Below are positions 43,053 to 51,224 of a stretch of 64,000 nt of DNA, one piece after another; within the stretch, counting starts at the first letter, position 1; every line of letters begins with the position of its first letter. The notes beneath the pieces were generated by a model, which saw nothing but the letters and a program-made list of their open reading frames with translations, was not told the origin of the DNA and ran no database searches. Source of the DNA: JAEUOS01 sp046160545 (lineage in GTDB: Bacteria; Pseudomonadota; Gammaproteobacteria; Burkholderiales; JAEUOS01); contig JBJXGS010000322.1 in assembly GCA_046160545.1 (NCBI GenBank), positions 24,188-88,187 of the forward strand, in the 5' to 3' direction. Made by a program: the position numbers and the translations under genes.

Positions 43053-43178
43053 TCAGGATCTCGGTTGGGCCGTGGACTGGCTCTTTTGTTCCGCCTTGGC
43101 GCTGCTGCTGCAAGCCAAGGCGGATGTGGACGATCCGAACACCAACAATGCGACCAGGGTCGCGATCATTCTAGGCAT
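43053..43178 (-). CDS. 41-aa exported small peptide
   Basis: This gene was found by reading the minus strand. It encodes MPRMIATLVALLVFGSSTSA followed by LACSSSAKAEQKSQSTAQPR and a final Ser. A hydrophobic signal segment (5-15) ends in the signal-peptidase I site ALA before Cys23; the -3 residue is Ala, so it is not a good lipobox. The mature part would be 19 polar residues. It has a perfect Shine-Dalgarno six bases before the ATG and a strong terminator after the stop. It lies 60 bp after the response-regulator gene on the same strand. I do not recognise a family. Confidence 0.7.
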   Translation of the reverse strand: MPRMIATLVALLVFGSSTSALACSSSAKAEQKSQSTAQPRS

Positions 43179-43192
43179 GGATCACCTCCTTT
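43179..43192 (-). promoter_or_regulatory. Perfect extended Shine-Dalgarno for the 41-aa peptide
   Basis: On the minus strand AAAGGAGGTGATCC directly precedes the ATG. It pairs with the whole 3' end of 16S rRNA (GGAUCACCUCCUUU) without a mismatch, far longer than the 4-6 bp typical of neighbouring genes. AGGAGG is six bases from the ATG, an optimal distance. Confidence 0.85.
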
Positions 43193-43238
43193 CAAGATTG
43201 ACAGGGAAGTCGCACTTTAGCCGTTCCTTTGCCTTGAC

Positions 43239-44783
43239 TCAAGTCTCGACGGCTTCTTCGTGCGCCGCTTCTCGCAGCGCCAGCAATTGGCCCATGAGGA
43301 CGCGCGCCGGATCAAGGCGAACATCGCCAGGGATAGCTGCCGCCCAGTAGCCGATGCTGGCGCGACATGCCCCGCCGAGCGCGTCGTCCCAGCCCCGTGC
43401 TGCCAACTTGCCCAGCATGGGCAGGAGTTGGTCCACCGGAACAATGGCCTCCACACGCGGGGGCGCCAGTCCGAGGCGTGCCAGACGTGACCGAATCTGT
43501 TCGAGAGCCACTTGGTTCAAGTCGGGGCGCCCGATCATGCAGCTTCCCAGATAATCGGCATCCGCACCTCGACCGGCCTCGATCAACGCATCAAGCAGAT
43601 CAAGTTCCAGTTCATACGAGAAAGTGGACGTTGCAGCGTCGCGCAGAACCAGGCCGCGATCGAGGGCTTCGCGCGCCTCTTCCGAGGCAGGACCCTCGGC
43701 GCGCAACCGGGCGACACGGTAGGCTATCAGGCATGCCACCAGATCGCCTTCAGGCGATGTGCACATATCGCGGCGATGGTCGGATGCGACGCGCTCGGCC
43801 TGTGCCGCCTTGCCCTGCGCCGAGTAGGCGCGTGCCAGGCAAAGATAGTCCGCGGCGCTGGCCAGCGGACTGCCTCGCGCACGATCCACGGCTCGAAGAT
43901 ACATGCGCGCGGCCTGCTCGTGGCGTCCCGCAGCGTCGGCGTAACTTCCGGCACGGCGCAGCCGATCCAGGTTTTCCGCCGCGGCGACCCCGCTGGCCTC
44001 GAGGACGGCCAACGCTTCGCTCGGCTTGCCAAGACGTGACTTGACGTCAGCAAGCAAATCATAGGCCTGCATGTAGTCCGCATGGCGAGCGGAGACGGCC
44101 AACAACAGGCCCTCGGCCTCTTCGAGGCGTCCCTGGGCGACCTGCGCGCGCGAGAGTGCAACGCACGCCCACGGCGCGACCCTGTGCTCGAGGATGTCCG
44201 ATAAAAGCGACTCGGCCTGCGCATAACGGCCGGACTTGACCAGGATCTCCGCCTGCAGGCGTTCGATGAGTGGAGCGTGCGAAGGCGAGTCGGCGATCAG
44301 TTCCTGGCATCGTACAAGCGCGCCGTCAACCTGCCCCAACTCGAGGAGCTCGTGCACGGGTGCGAAGACGCGCTTGCGCGCTACGGCACGCATGAGTCGC
44401 TCGGCGAGGGTGTCGATGGTGAAAGGCTTCAGCAAATAGGCATCGGGCGCGAATTCGGCCACGTCGCGAACCCGACGGTAAGTGCGCTCGGAGGTCACCA
44501 TGACGAACACGGCGTCCCGATCCAGCGCTCCAAGTGTGCGCAGTTCCTCCAGAAACGCCTGTCCGGTACGGGTTTCTTCGAGCTGGTAGTCGCACAGAAA
44601 TACGTCGGCGCTGTGCTCCTTCATTGCAGCATGCGCTGTGTCGGCAGTGGCCACTGCGGCGACCGATGCCGCACCGAGACGGTCGCACATGTCCGAAAGT
44701 TTTTCGCGTACGTGCGCATGACGATCAACAATCAGGACCCGTTTGTGGGCAAGCGGGGACAGCGAATTGACGGATTCTGGCAT
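43239..44783 (-). CDS. Response regulator with TPR-like repeat domain
   Basis: The product is 514 aa from the ATG at 44783 (the frame is open upstream without family support). The N-terminal receiver domain (about 14-135) has the acidic pocket Asp20 in LIVDRH, the phospho-acceptor Asp65 in LCDYQL, Thr97/Ser98 and Lys119 in LLKPF. The remaining ~370 residues are helical TPR-like repeats (SGRYAQAESLLSDILEH, QGRLEEAEGLLLAVS). There is no DNA-binding or enzymatic output domain, so output is probably by protein contact. No sensor kinase gene is adjacent. Confidence 0.88.
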   Translation of the reverse strand: MPESVNSLSPLAHKRVLIVDRHAHVREKLSDMCDRLGAASVAAVATADTAHAAMKEHSADVFLCDYQLEETRTGQAFLEELRTLGALDRDAVFVMVTSERTYRRVRDVAEFAPDAYLLKPFTIDTLAERLMRAVARKRVFAPVHELLELGQVDGALVRCQELIADSPSHAPLIERLQAEILVKSGRYAQAESLLSDILEHRVAPWACVALSRAQVAQGRLEEAEGLLLAVSARHADYMQAYDLLADVKSRLGKPSEALAVLEASGVAAAENLDRLRRAGSYADAAGRHEQAARMYLRAVDRARGSPLASAADYLCLARAYSAQGKAAQAERVASDHRRDMCTSPEGDLVACLIAYRVARLRAEGPASEEAREALDRGLVLRDAATSTFSYELELDLLDALIEAGRGADADYLGSCMIGRPDLNQVALEQIRSRLARLGLAPPRVEAIVPVDQLLPMLGKLAARGWDDALGGACRASIGYWAAAIPGDVRLDPARVLMGQLLALREAAHEEAVET

Positions 44784-45009
44784 CGGTGCGCGGGCTTCTT
44801 TTTGACACCCGAGAAGGTACACGCTGGCGTCGCGTTCCAAAAAGCCGATCAACCGCCGCTTTGCGCGACAAATACCGGGCCGCCACCCCGACAGGACTGT
44901 TGGGTAAGCCCGATTGGGGTAAAATCCGAAGGTTCCCAGCATAGTGACTAGCATCGGGGTGCATCGCACCTGGTTAGGCGTGCATGGTCACCGACGCCGG
45001 ACACCCGAG

Positions 45010-45095
45010 GCGAAGGTGGCGGAACTGGTAGACGCACTGGATTTAGGTTCCAGCGCCCCAAAGGCGTGAGGGTTCGAGTCCCTCCTTTCGCACCA
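45010..45095 (+). tRNA. tRNA-Leu (anticodon UAG)
   Basis: An 86-nt class II tRNA with encoded CCA. The acceptor stem GCGAAGG pairs with the 3' end (CTTTCGC), the anticodon loop reads GATTTAGGT with TAG as anticodon, a variable arm (about CGCCCCAAAGGCG) follows, and the T-arm GGGTTCGAGTCCC is canonical. It precedes tig by 23 bp, a frequent betaproteobacterial arrangement. The 226 bp between the response-regulator start and this tRNA hold no gene that I can support. Confidence 0.97.
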
Positions 45096-45118
45096 ACCAC
45101 ACTTAGATCGAATCCTTC

Positions 45119-46429
45119 ATGGCAGTGACCGAATCCACCGTGGGCGCTCTAGAGCGCCGCATCGACTTGTCCATCCCCGCTGCGGAAATCGAAAAGGAGG
45201 TCGCCAGTCGCCTCCAGCGCATGTCTCGCACAGTACGCATGCAGGGCTTTCGACCGGGCAAGGTACCCATGCGCATGGTCGCCTCAACCTACGGGCCGCA
45301 AGTCCGCTCCGAAGTCATAGGTGATGCGATTCAGCGCAATTTCAGCACGGCCGTCAATCAGCAGAAATTGCGCGTTGCCGGTTACCCGCGCATCGAACCC
45401 AAACCTGCGGTTGAAGGGGCTGCCAACGATGCGAGTTTCGACTTCGTCGCGACATTCGAGGTCTATCCGGACGTCGTCATTGGCGACCTTTCAAGTCTGG
45501 CAATCCAGAACCCTCGCACGACCGTGGGCGACGCTGATATCGATGCCACCATCGAGACATTGCGGCGCCAGCGCGTCACATATTCGCCTGCCGGACGCGC
45601 GAGTGCAAAGGACGATCGGGTCACTGTCGATTTCCGCGGCGCCATCGACGGCGTGTATTTCGAGGGTGGCAGCGCCACCGATTTCGAATTCGTTCTGGGC
45701 GCCGGCCGCATGCTTCCGGAATTCGATAACGCTGCGACAGGAGTCAATGAAGGTGCTAGCAAGACCTTTGATCTGACCTTCCCTGCGGATTACCAGGGCA
45801 AGGAGGTGGCCGGCAAGACCGCCAACTTCGAGATCACCGTCAAGAAAGTGGAGGCTCCGGTCCTGCCGGAACTGAATGCTGAATTCGCGCGCTCGCTGGG
45901 GGTGGCGGATGGCGACTTGGCGCGCCTGAAGGCCGACATTCGCGGCAATGTCGAACGCGAGGTGAAGAAGCGCCTGGCCAACCAGCAGAAAAACGCCGTG
46001 ATGCAGGGCTTGATCGAGAAGGTCCGTGTCGAAACGCCACAGTCCCTGGTGGAGATGGAAGTCGAGCGCCTGATTGAACAGGCGCGCGCCGACCTGACCC
46101 AGCGCGGGATCAAGCAGGACATGCCAATCCCGCGCGAAATGTTCACTGATCAAGCCAAGCGGCGTGTCACCCTGGGGCTGATCCTTGCCGAACTGGTCAA
46201 GTCGGAGTCGCTGGAGGCCAAGCCGGAGCAAGTGCGCGCGATCATTGACGAATACGCGCAAAGTTACGAGGATCCGACCGAGGTGGTGCGCTGGTACTAC
46301 GCGGACAAGAAGCGCATTTCCGAAGTCGAGGCGCTGGCCGTCGAGGACAATGTGGTCAAGCACGTCCTCGCTTGCGCTCAGGTCAGCGACCGCGCCATTC
46401 CCTTTGACGAACTCATGGCGCGCTCGTAG
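45119..46429 (+). CDS. tig: Trigger factor
   Basis: The product is 436 aa, the ribosome-bound chaperone with peptidyl-prolyl isomerase activity. The N-terminal ribosome-binding part includes GFRPGKVPMRMV, the FKBP-like domain is near 150-250 (DDRVTVDFRGAIDGVYFEGG), and the C-terminal arms complete it. The length is standard. It is followed by clpP and clpX, the classic tig-clpP-clpX-lon order. Confidence 0.97.
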   Translation: MAVTESTVGALERRIDLSIPAAEIEKEVASRLQRMSRTVRMQGFRPGKVPMRMVASTYGPQVRSEVIGDAIQRNFSTAVNQQKLRVAGYPRIEPKPAVEGAANDASFDFVATFEVYPDVVIGDLSSLAIQNPRTTVGDADIDATIETLRRQRVTYSPAGRASAKDDRVTVDFRGAIDGVYFEGGSATDFEFVLGAGRMLPEFDNAATGVNEGASKTFDLTFPADYQGKEVAGKTANFEITVKKVEAPVLPELNAEFARSLGVADGDLARLKADIRGNVEREVKKRLANQQKNAVMQGLIEKVRVETPQSLVEMEVERLIEQARADLTQRGIKQDMPIPREMFTDQAKRRVTLGLILAELVKSESLEAKPEQVRAIIDEYAQSYEDPTEVVRWYYADKKRISEVEALAVEDNVVKHVLACAQVSDRAIPFDELMARS

Positions 46430-46454
46430 GCGCTACGCGGCAGGAAAACCGGCA

Positions 46455-47123
46455 ATGACCTTCGATCCGACGTTCAAGCGCTTTCAACAGTATGTCGGCG
46501 ACACTCGCATGAGTGGCGCCATGGATGCCACCGGCCTGGGCATGATTCCCATGGTCATTGAGCAAAGCGGGCGCGGCGAGCGTGCCTATGACATCTATTC
46601 GCGCCTGCTCAAAGAGCGCGTGGTGTTCCTGGTCGGGCCGGTCGAAGACCTGGGTGCGAACCTGATCGTGGCCCAGTTCCTGTTTCTCGAATCGGAGAAC
46701 CCCGAGAAGGACATTTCCTTCTATATCAACTCGCCCGGCGGCTCGGTCACGGCGGGCTTGGCGATATATGACACGATGCAGTTCATAAAGCCGGAGGTCT
46801 CGACCCTTTGCGTCGGGCAGGCCGCCAGCATGGGAGCCTTCCTGCTGGCCGCCGGCGCCAAGGCCAAGCGCTTCGGATTGCCGAATTCGCGGGTCATGAT
46901 CCACCAGCCGTCGGCAGGCTTCCAGGGGCAGGCATCCGACATCGAGATCCATGCCAAGGAAGTCATGGGGCTCAAGAAGAAGCTCAATACGCTCATGTCG
47001 CAACACACCGGACAACCGGTCGAGCGCATCGAGAAGGATACCGACCGCGACAATTTCCTGTCCGCCGACGAGGCCCAGGCCTACGGACTGATCGACAAGG
47101 TCCTGTCCAAACGAAGCGCGTGA
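46455..47123 (+). CDS. clpP: ATP-dependent Clp protease proteolytic subunit
   Basis: The product is 222 aa including a propeptide. The catalytic serine is Ser125 in GQAASMGAF and the histidine is His150 in VMIHQPSAG; GLGMIPMVIEQSGRGERAYD marks the mature N-terminal region. ClpP forms the tetradecameric chamber used by ClpX. It starts 25 bp after tig; 106 bp separate it from clpX. Confidence 0.97.
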   Translation: MTFDPTFKRFQQYVGDTRMSGAMDATGLGMIPMVIEQSGRGERAYDIYSRLLKERVVFLVGPVEDLGANLIVAQFLFLESENPEKDISFYINSPGGSVTAGLAIYDTMQFIKPEVSTLCVGQAASMGAFLLAAGAKAKRFGLPNSRVMIHQPSAGFQGQASDIEIHAKEVMGLKKKLNTLMSQHTGQPVERIEKDTDRDNFLSADEAQAYGLIDKVLSKRSA

Positions 47124-47229
47124 AGGTGGGCCGCTGCGAAGGAGGGCCCGAAAGAGCCCGCAAGTCCTGCTTGCATGCGGTGCGGCGATTGGCCTAATCT
47201 ATGCGTTACGCGGCAATTCCGAAGCGAAG

Positions 47230-48495
47230 ATGACCGACAAGAAAGCCAGCGGCGAAAAACTGCTGTACTGCTCGTTCTGCGGCAAGAGCCAGCACGAGGT
47301 GCGCAAGCTCATCGCCGGCCCGTCAGTATTCATTTGCGACGAATGCATCGAGCTGTGCAACGACATCATCCGCGACGAGACCAGCGCTGCCGACCCCGGC
47401 AAGGCGGTCCGCTCTGACCTTCCGACCCCACAGGAGATCTGCGGAATCCTTGATTCCTATGTGATCGGGCAGGAAAGTGCCAAGCGCATCTTGTCGGTCG
47501 CGGTCTATAACCATTACAAGCGCTTGAAGCACCTGGTCAAGTCCGACGAGATCGAACTGTCCAAGAGCAACATACTTCTTGTCGGTCCTACGGGATCCGG
47601 CAAGACACTGTTGGCGCAAACCCTGGCCCGCCTGCTCAACGTACCGTTCGTGATCGCCGATGCCACCACGCTCACCGAAGCAGGGTATGTGGGTGAGGAT
47701 GTCGAGAACATAATCCAGAAATTGTTGCAGAACTGCAACTACGAAATCGAGAAGGCGCAAAAGGGCATCGTCTACATCGACGAGATCGACAAGATCTCGC
47801 GCAAGTCCGACAACCCTTCGATCACCCGTGATGTTTCAGGCGAAGGGGTCCAGCAGGCACTTCTGAAACTCATTGAAGGCACGATCGCCTCTGTGCCACC
47901 GCAAGGTGGGCGCAAGCATCCAAACCAGGACTTTGTACAGGTGGACACGACAAACATCCTGTTTATCTGCGGCGGCGCCTTCGACGGCCTTGAAAAGGTG
48001 ATCCGCAACCGCTCCGAGAAAAGCGGCATCGGATTCAGCGCGGAAGTGAAGGTCGCCTCCGAGCGGGTCTTGAGCGATACCTTGAAGGGCGTCGAGCCCG
48101 AGGACCTGATCAAGTTCGGGCTGATTCCAGAATTGGTCGGCCGCCTGCCGGTGGTAGCCACGCTCAACGAGCTCGACGAACCGGCCCTCATGCAGATTCT
48201 GACCGAGCCCAAGAACGCCCTGGTCAAGCAGTACCAGAAGCTTTTCCAGATGGAGGGGGCGGAACTGGAGATCCGCCCGGCCGCCTTGCATTCAATCGCC
48301 CGCAAGGCCTTGAAGCGCAAGACCGGCGCGCGCGGCCTGCGTTCGATCATCGAGCAGGCCCTTCTTGACACCATGTACGAGCTGCCAAGTACGCAGAATG
48401 TCGGCAAGGTAGTGGTCGACGAGAGCACCATTGAAGGCGACGGCCGCCCGATCCTGGTCTACGCCGAGGCCCCCAAGGTTGCCTCCGCCCAGTAG
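47230..48495 (+). CDS. clpX: ATP-dependent Clp protease ATPase subunit ClpX
   Basis: The product is 421 aa. The zinc-binding domain has Cys14, Cys17, Cys36 and Cys39 (CSFCGK, CDECIELC). Walker A is GPTGSGKT and Walker B is IVYIDEIDK; the RKHPNQDF and TGARGLRSIIE segments are ClpX hallmarks. It unfolds substrates and feeds them to ClpP. Confidence 0.97.
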   Translation: MTDKKASGEKLLYCSFCGKSQHEVRKLIAGPSVFICDECIELCNDIIRDETSAADPGKAVRSDLPTPQEICGILDSYVIGQESAKRILSVAVYNHYKRLKHLVKSDEIELSKSNILLVGPTGSGKTLLAQTLARLLNVPFVIADATTLTEAGYVGEDVENIIQKLLQNCNYEIEKAQKGIVYIDEIDKISRKSDNPSITRDVSGEGVQQALLKLIEGTIASVPPQGGRKHPNQDFVQVDTTNILFICGGAFDGLEKVIRNRSEKSGIGFSAEVKVASERVLSDTLKGVEPEDLIKFGLIPELVGRLPVVATLNELDEPALMQILTEPKNALVKQYQKLFQMEGAELEIRPAALHSIARKALKRKTGARGLRSIIEQALLDTMYELPSTQNVGKVVVDESTIEGDGRPILVYAEAPKVASAQ

Positions 48496-48544
48496 GCTTG
48501 GCGCCAATTGGTGCGCGTTCGGCGCAACCAAGACTCGGGCAAAC

Positions 48545-48572
48545 CTTGCAACAGCCGGTTTCGGCCCCATGT
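48545..48572 (+). promoter_or_regulatory. Sigma-32 (heat-shock) promoter candidate for lon
   Basis: CTTGCAA at 48545-48551 and CCCCATGT at 48565-48572 are 13 bp apart. This matches the sigma-32 consensus (CTTGAAA, then CCCCATnT) with one mismatch in the -35. It lies 63 bp before the lon start. Heat-shock control of lon is established in E. coli. Confidence 0.7.
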
Positions 48573-48634
48573 CCACGCTGTCGCGTCTTTTTTGCGGACG
48601 CGGCGCGAGTACCAGAGCATCACCCTGAAAGGCA

Positions 48635-51052
48635 ATGAAAGCCATGACCAGCGATAGCCCCGAGAAACTGCAGCTTCCGCTGTTACCCTTGCGGGATGTA
48701 GTGGTATTCCCGCATATGGTGATCCCGCTGTTCGTCGGTCGCCCCAAGTCCATCAAGGCACTCGAATTGGCCATGGAGGCCGGCAAGAGCATCATGCTGG
48801 TCGCGCAACGCTCGGCGGCAAAGGACGAGCCAGATGCCAGCGACATGTACGCCGTTGGCTGCGCGGCGAATATCCTGCAGATGCTCAAGCTCCCCGATGG
48901 TACCGTCAAGGTACTCGTGGAAGGCTCGCAGAGAGCCCGCATTGCCACGATCGCCGATCAGAGCAGCCATTTCGAATGCGACGCGGAGTCGGTCTCTGCC
49001 GATTTCGAGACCACCCCCGAGATCGAAGCGTTGCGGCGCGCCATCGTCCAGCAGTTCGACCAGTATGTGAAGCTCAACAAGAAGATCCCGCCGGAGATAC
49101 TCACGTCTCTGGGTGGAATCGATGACGCAGGGCGGCTGGCCGACACCATCGCGGCCCACCTGCCGCTCAAGCTCGAGCAAAAACAGGAAATCCTCGAAAT
49201 GTTCGACGTGCAGAAGCGCCTCGAACACCTTTTGTCTGCCCTGGAAGGGGAACTGGACATCCTGCAGGTTGAAAAGCGCATCCGTGGCCGCGTCAAGCGC
49301 CAGATGGAGAAAAGCCAGCGCGAGTACTACCTCAACGAACAGGTAAAGGCTATCCAGAAGGAACTCGGCGAAGGCGAGGAGGGCGCCGACCTGGAGGAGA
49401 TGGAAAAGCGCATAAAGAAAGCGCAGATGTCCAAGGAAGCGCGCAAGAAGGCCGAATCCGAATTCAAGAAGCTCAAACTCATGTCACCGATGTCCGCCGA
49501 GGCCACGGTGATTCGCAACTACATCGATACGCTGTGCAACCTGCCTTGGAAGAAGAAGAGCCGGGTCAACAACGACCTTGCCAATGCGGACAAGGTCTTG
49601 AACGAGGACCATTACGGTCTGGACAAGGTCAAGGAGCGCATCCTCGAATATCTGGCTGTCCAGCAGCGGGTCGACCGGGTCAAGGCGCCGATTCTCTGCC
49701 TGGTCGGGCCACCCGGAGTCGGCAAGACCTCCCTGGGACAGTCCGTGGCTCGCGCCACCAATCGCAAGTTCGTGCGCATGGCGCTGGGCGGTGTTCGCGA
49801 CGAAGCGGAAATCCGCGGTCACCGGCGCACCTACATCGGCTCGATGCCGGGCAAGATCCTGCAGAACATGACCAAGGTAGCAGTACGCAACCCCTTGTTC
49901 CTGCTCGATGAAATCGACAAGATGGGGATGGATTTTCGGGGCGACCCGTCCTCGGCGCTGCTGGAGGTTCTGGACCCGGAACAGAACCACACCTTCGCTG
50001 ATCACTATGTGGAGGTCGACTACGACCTGTCCGAAGTGATGTTCGTCGCCACCGCGAACACCATGAACATCCCGCCGCCGCTGATGGATCGGATGGAAGT
50101 CATCCGCCTCTCGGGCTACACCGAGGATGAAAAGATCAACATCGCGCAGAAATACCTCCTGCCCAAGCAGATCAAGAACAACGGCCTGAAGGCCGGTGAG
50201 ATCGGTGTCGCGGAATCTGCCTTGCGCGACATCGTCCGCTACTACACCCGCGAAGCCGGCGTGCGGGCCCTGGAGCGCGAAATCTCCAAGATCTGCCGCA
50301 AGGTCGTCAAGACACTATTGCTCAAGAAGGGTGAGCAGAAGCGCATCGCTGTCTCGTCCAAGAACCTGGACAAATTCCTGGGCGTGCGCCGGCACACCTT
50401 TGGCATCGCCGAGAAGGAAAACCAGGTTGGCCAGGTGACGGGCCTCGCGTGGACCGAAGTTGGTGGAGAGCTCTTGACAGTGGAGACCGTAGCCGTCCCC
50501 GGCAAGGGTGCCATCACCCGCACAGGGACCCTGGGCGACGTCATGAAGGAGTCGATTGAAGCCGCCCGTTCGGTGGTGCGCAAACGGGCTCGAACGCTAG
50601 GCATCAATGCCGACTTTTACGAAAAAATCGACCTGCACATTCACTTGCCGGAAGGTGCCACGCCCAAGGATGGTCCCAGCGCAGGGATTGCGATCACTAC
50701 CGCACTGGTTTCGGTGCTTACCGGGATACCGGTGCGCGCGGATGTCGCCATGACCGGCGAAATCACCTTGCGCGGCGAAGTGCTGGCCATCGGCGGATTG
50801 AAGGAAAAATTGCTTGCTGCACATCGCGGCGGCATCAAGACGGTGCTGATTCCCGAAGACAACGTCAAGGACCTCCCGGAGATCCCCGACAACATCAAGA
50901 ATCGGCTGGAAATCGTCCCGGTCAAATGGATCGACCGCGTGCTTGAGTTGGCTCTCGAACGCGTCCCGGTTGCCTTACCGGACGAGCCGGCAGCCGCTGC
51001 TCCTGCGGCGGTGTCGACGCCACCTGCAACCGAGGCTGCGGTCAAGCACTAG
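48635..51052 (+). CDS. lon: ATP-dependent protease La (Lon)
   Basis: The product is 805 aa. It has the N-terminal LON domain (LPLLPLRDVVVFPHMVIPL), Walker A GPPGVGKTS, Walker B FLLDEIDKM, and the Ser-Lys protease domain with Ser682 in PKDGPSAG and a lysine about 43 residues later. Lon degrades damaged and regulatory proteins. The ATG at 48635 is preferred; an ATG at 48644 is possible. An Ala/Pro-rich tail ends the protein. A terminator follows at once. Confidence 0.97.
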   Translation: MKAMTSDSPEKLQLPLLPLRDVVVFPHMVIPLFVGRPKSIKALELAMEAGKSIMLVAQRSAAKDEPDASDMYAVGCAANILQMLKLPDGTVKVLVEGSQRARIATIADQSSHFECDAESVSADFETTPEIEALRRAIVQQFDQYVKLNKKIPPEILTSLGGIDDAGRLADTIAAHLPLKLEQKQEILEMFDVQKRLEHLLSALEGELDILQVEKRIRGRVKRQMEKSQREYYLNEQVKAIQKELGEGEEGADLEEMEKRIKKAQMSKEARKKAESEFKKLKLMSPMSAEATVIRNYIDTLCNLPWKKKSRVNNDLANADKVLNEDHYGLDKVKERILEYLAVQQRVDRVKAPILCLVGPPGVGKTSLGQSVARATNRKFVRMALGGVRDEAEIRGHRRTYIGSMPGKILQNMTKVAVRNPLFLLDEIDKMGMDFRGDPSSALLEVLDPEQNHTFADHYVEVDYDLSEVMFVATANTMNIPPPLMDRMEVIRLSGYTEDEKINIAQKYLLPKQIKNNGLKAGEIGVAESALRDIVRYYTREAGVRALEREISKICRKVVKTLLLKKGEQKRIAVSSKNLDKFLGVRRHTFGIAEKENQVGQVTGLAWTEVGGELLTVETVAVPGKGAITRTGTLGDVMKESIEAARSVVRKRARTLGINADFYEKIDLHIHLPEGATPKDGPSAGIAITTALVSVLTGIPVRADVAMTGEITLRGEVLAIGGLKEKLLAAHRGGIKTVLIPEDNVKDLPEIPDNIKNRLEIVPVKWIDRVLELALERVPVALPDEPAAAAPAAVSTPPATEAAVKH

Positions 51053-51057
51053 CGCGC

Positions 51058-51100
51058 AAACGCGCCGATGACCCTGGATGGTCCTGCATCGGCGCGTTTT
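51058..51100 (+). terminator. Rho-independent terminator after lon
   Basis: A 13-bp perfect stem (AAACGCGCCGATG at 51058-51070 with CATCGGCGCGTTT at 51087-51099), a 16-nt loop and a short T tract. It ends the tig-clpP-clpX-lon direction. The remaining 124 bp up to the ankyrin gene hold no supported gene and include an AT-rich patch. Confidence 0.8.
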
Positions 51101-51224
51101 CCGGAACCAGGTCATTAGCGATCGTCAGGCGGCCAGCTTAAGAGTGCGGGGCTCGCTGCCCATCGAGCTTTCGAGTTGTTCCTTTCTCGTGGCTCCGCAT
51201 GAATTTTATTTAACATAATATACA

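Noticed and set aside
43179..43193. Plus-strand match to the 3' end of 16S rRNA (GGATCACCTCCTTTC), possible rRNA fragment
   Set aside because: Only about 15 bases match and no upstream 16S sequence is present; it is the complement of a Shine-Dalgarno on the minus strand.
43072..43350. Plus-strand ORF with a hydrophobic start (MDWLFCSALALLLQ) opposite the 41-aa peptide gene
   Set aside because: It has no ribosome-binding site, runs into the antisense of the response-regulator gene, and the minus strand has SD, signal peptide and terminator in register.
44900..44925. TTGGGT...TAAAAT as promoter for tRNA-Leu
   Set aside because: The spacer is only 14 bp and the start would lie about 80 bp before the tRNA; not convincing.
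47121..47197. 25-codon ORF beginning on the clpP stop (GTGA)
   Set aside because: It ends 33 bp before clpX, so it does not bridge the genes as the two reported cases do, and nothing supports translation.
51121..51222. 33-codon minus-strand ORF (starting MLNKIHAEPR) downstream of the ankyrin gene
   Set aside because: No ribosome-binding site and no recognisable sequence; it probably arises by chance in the gap.
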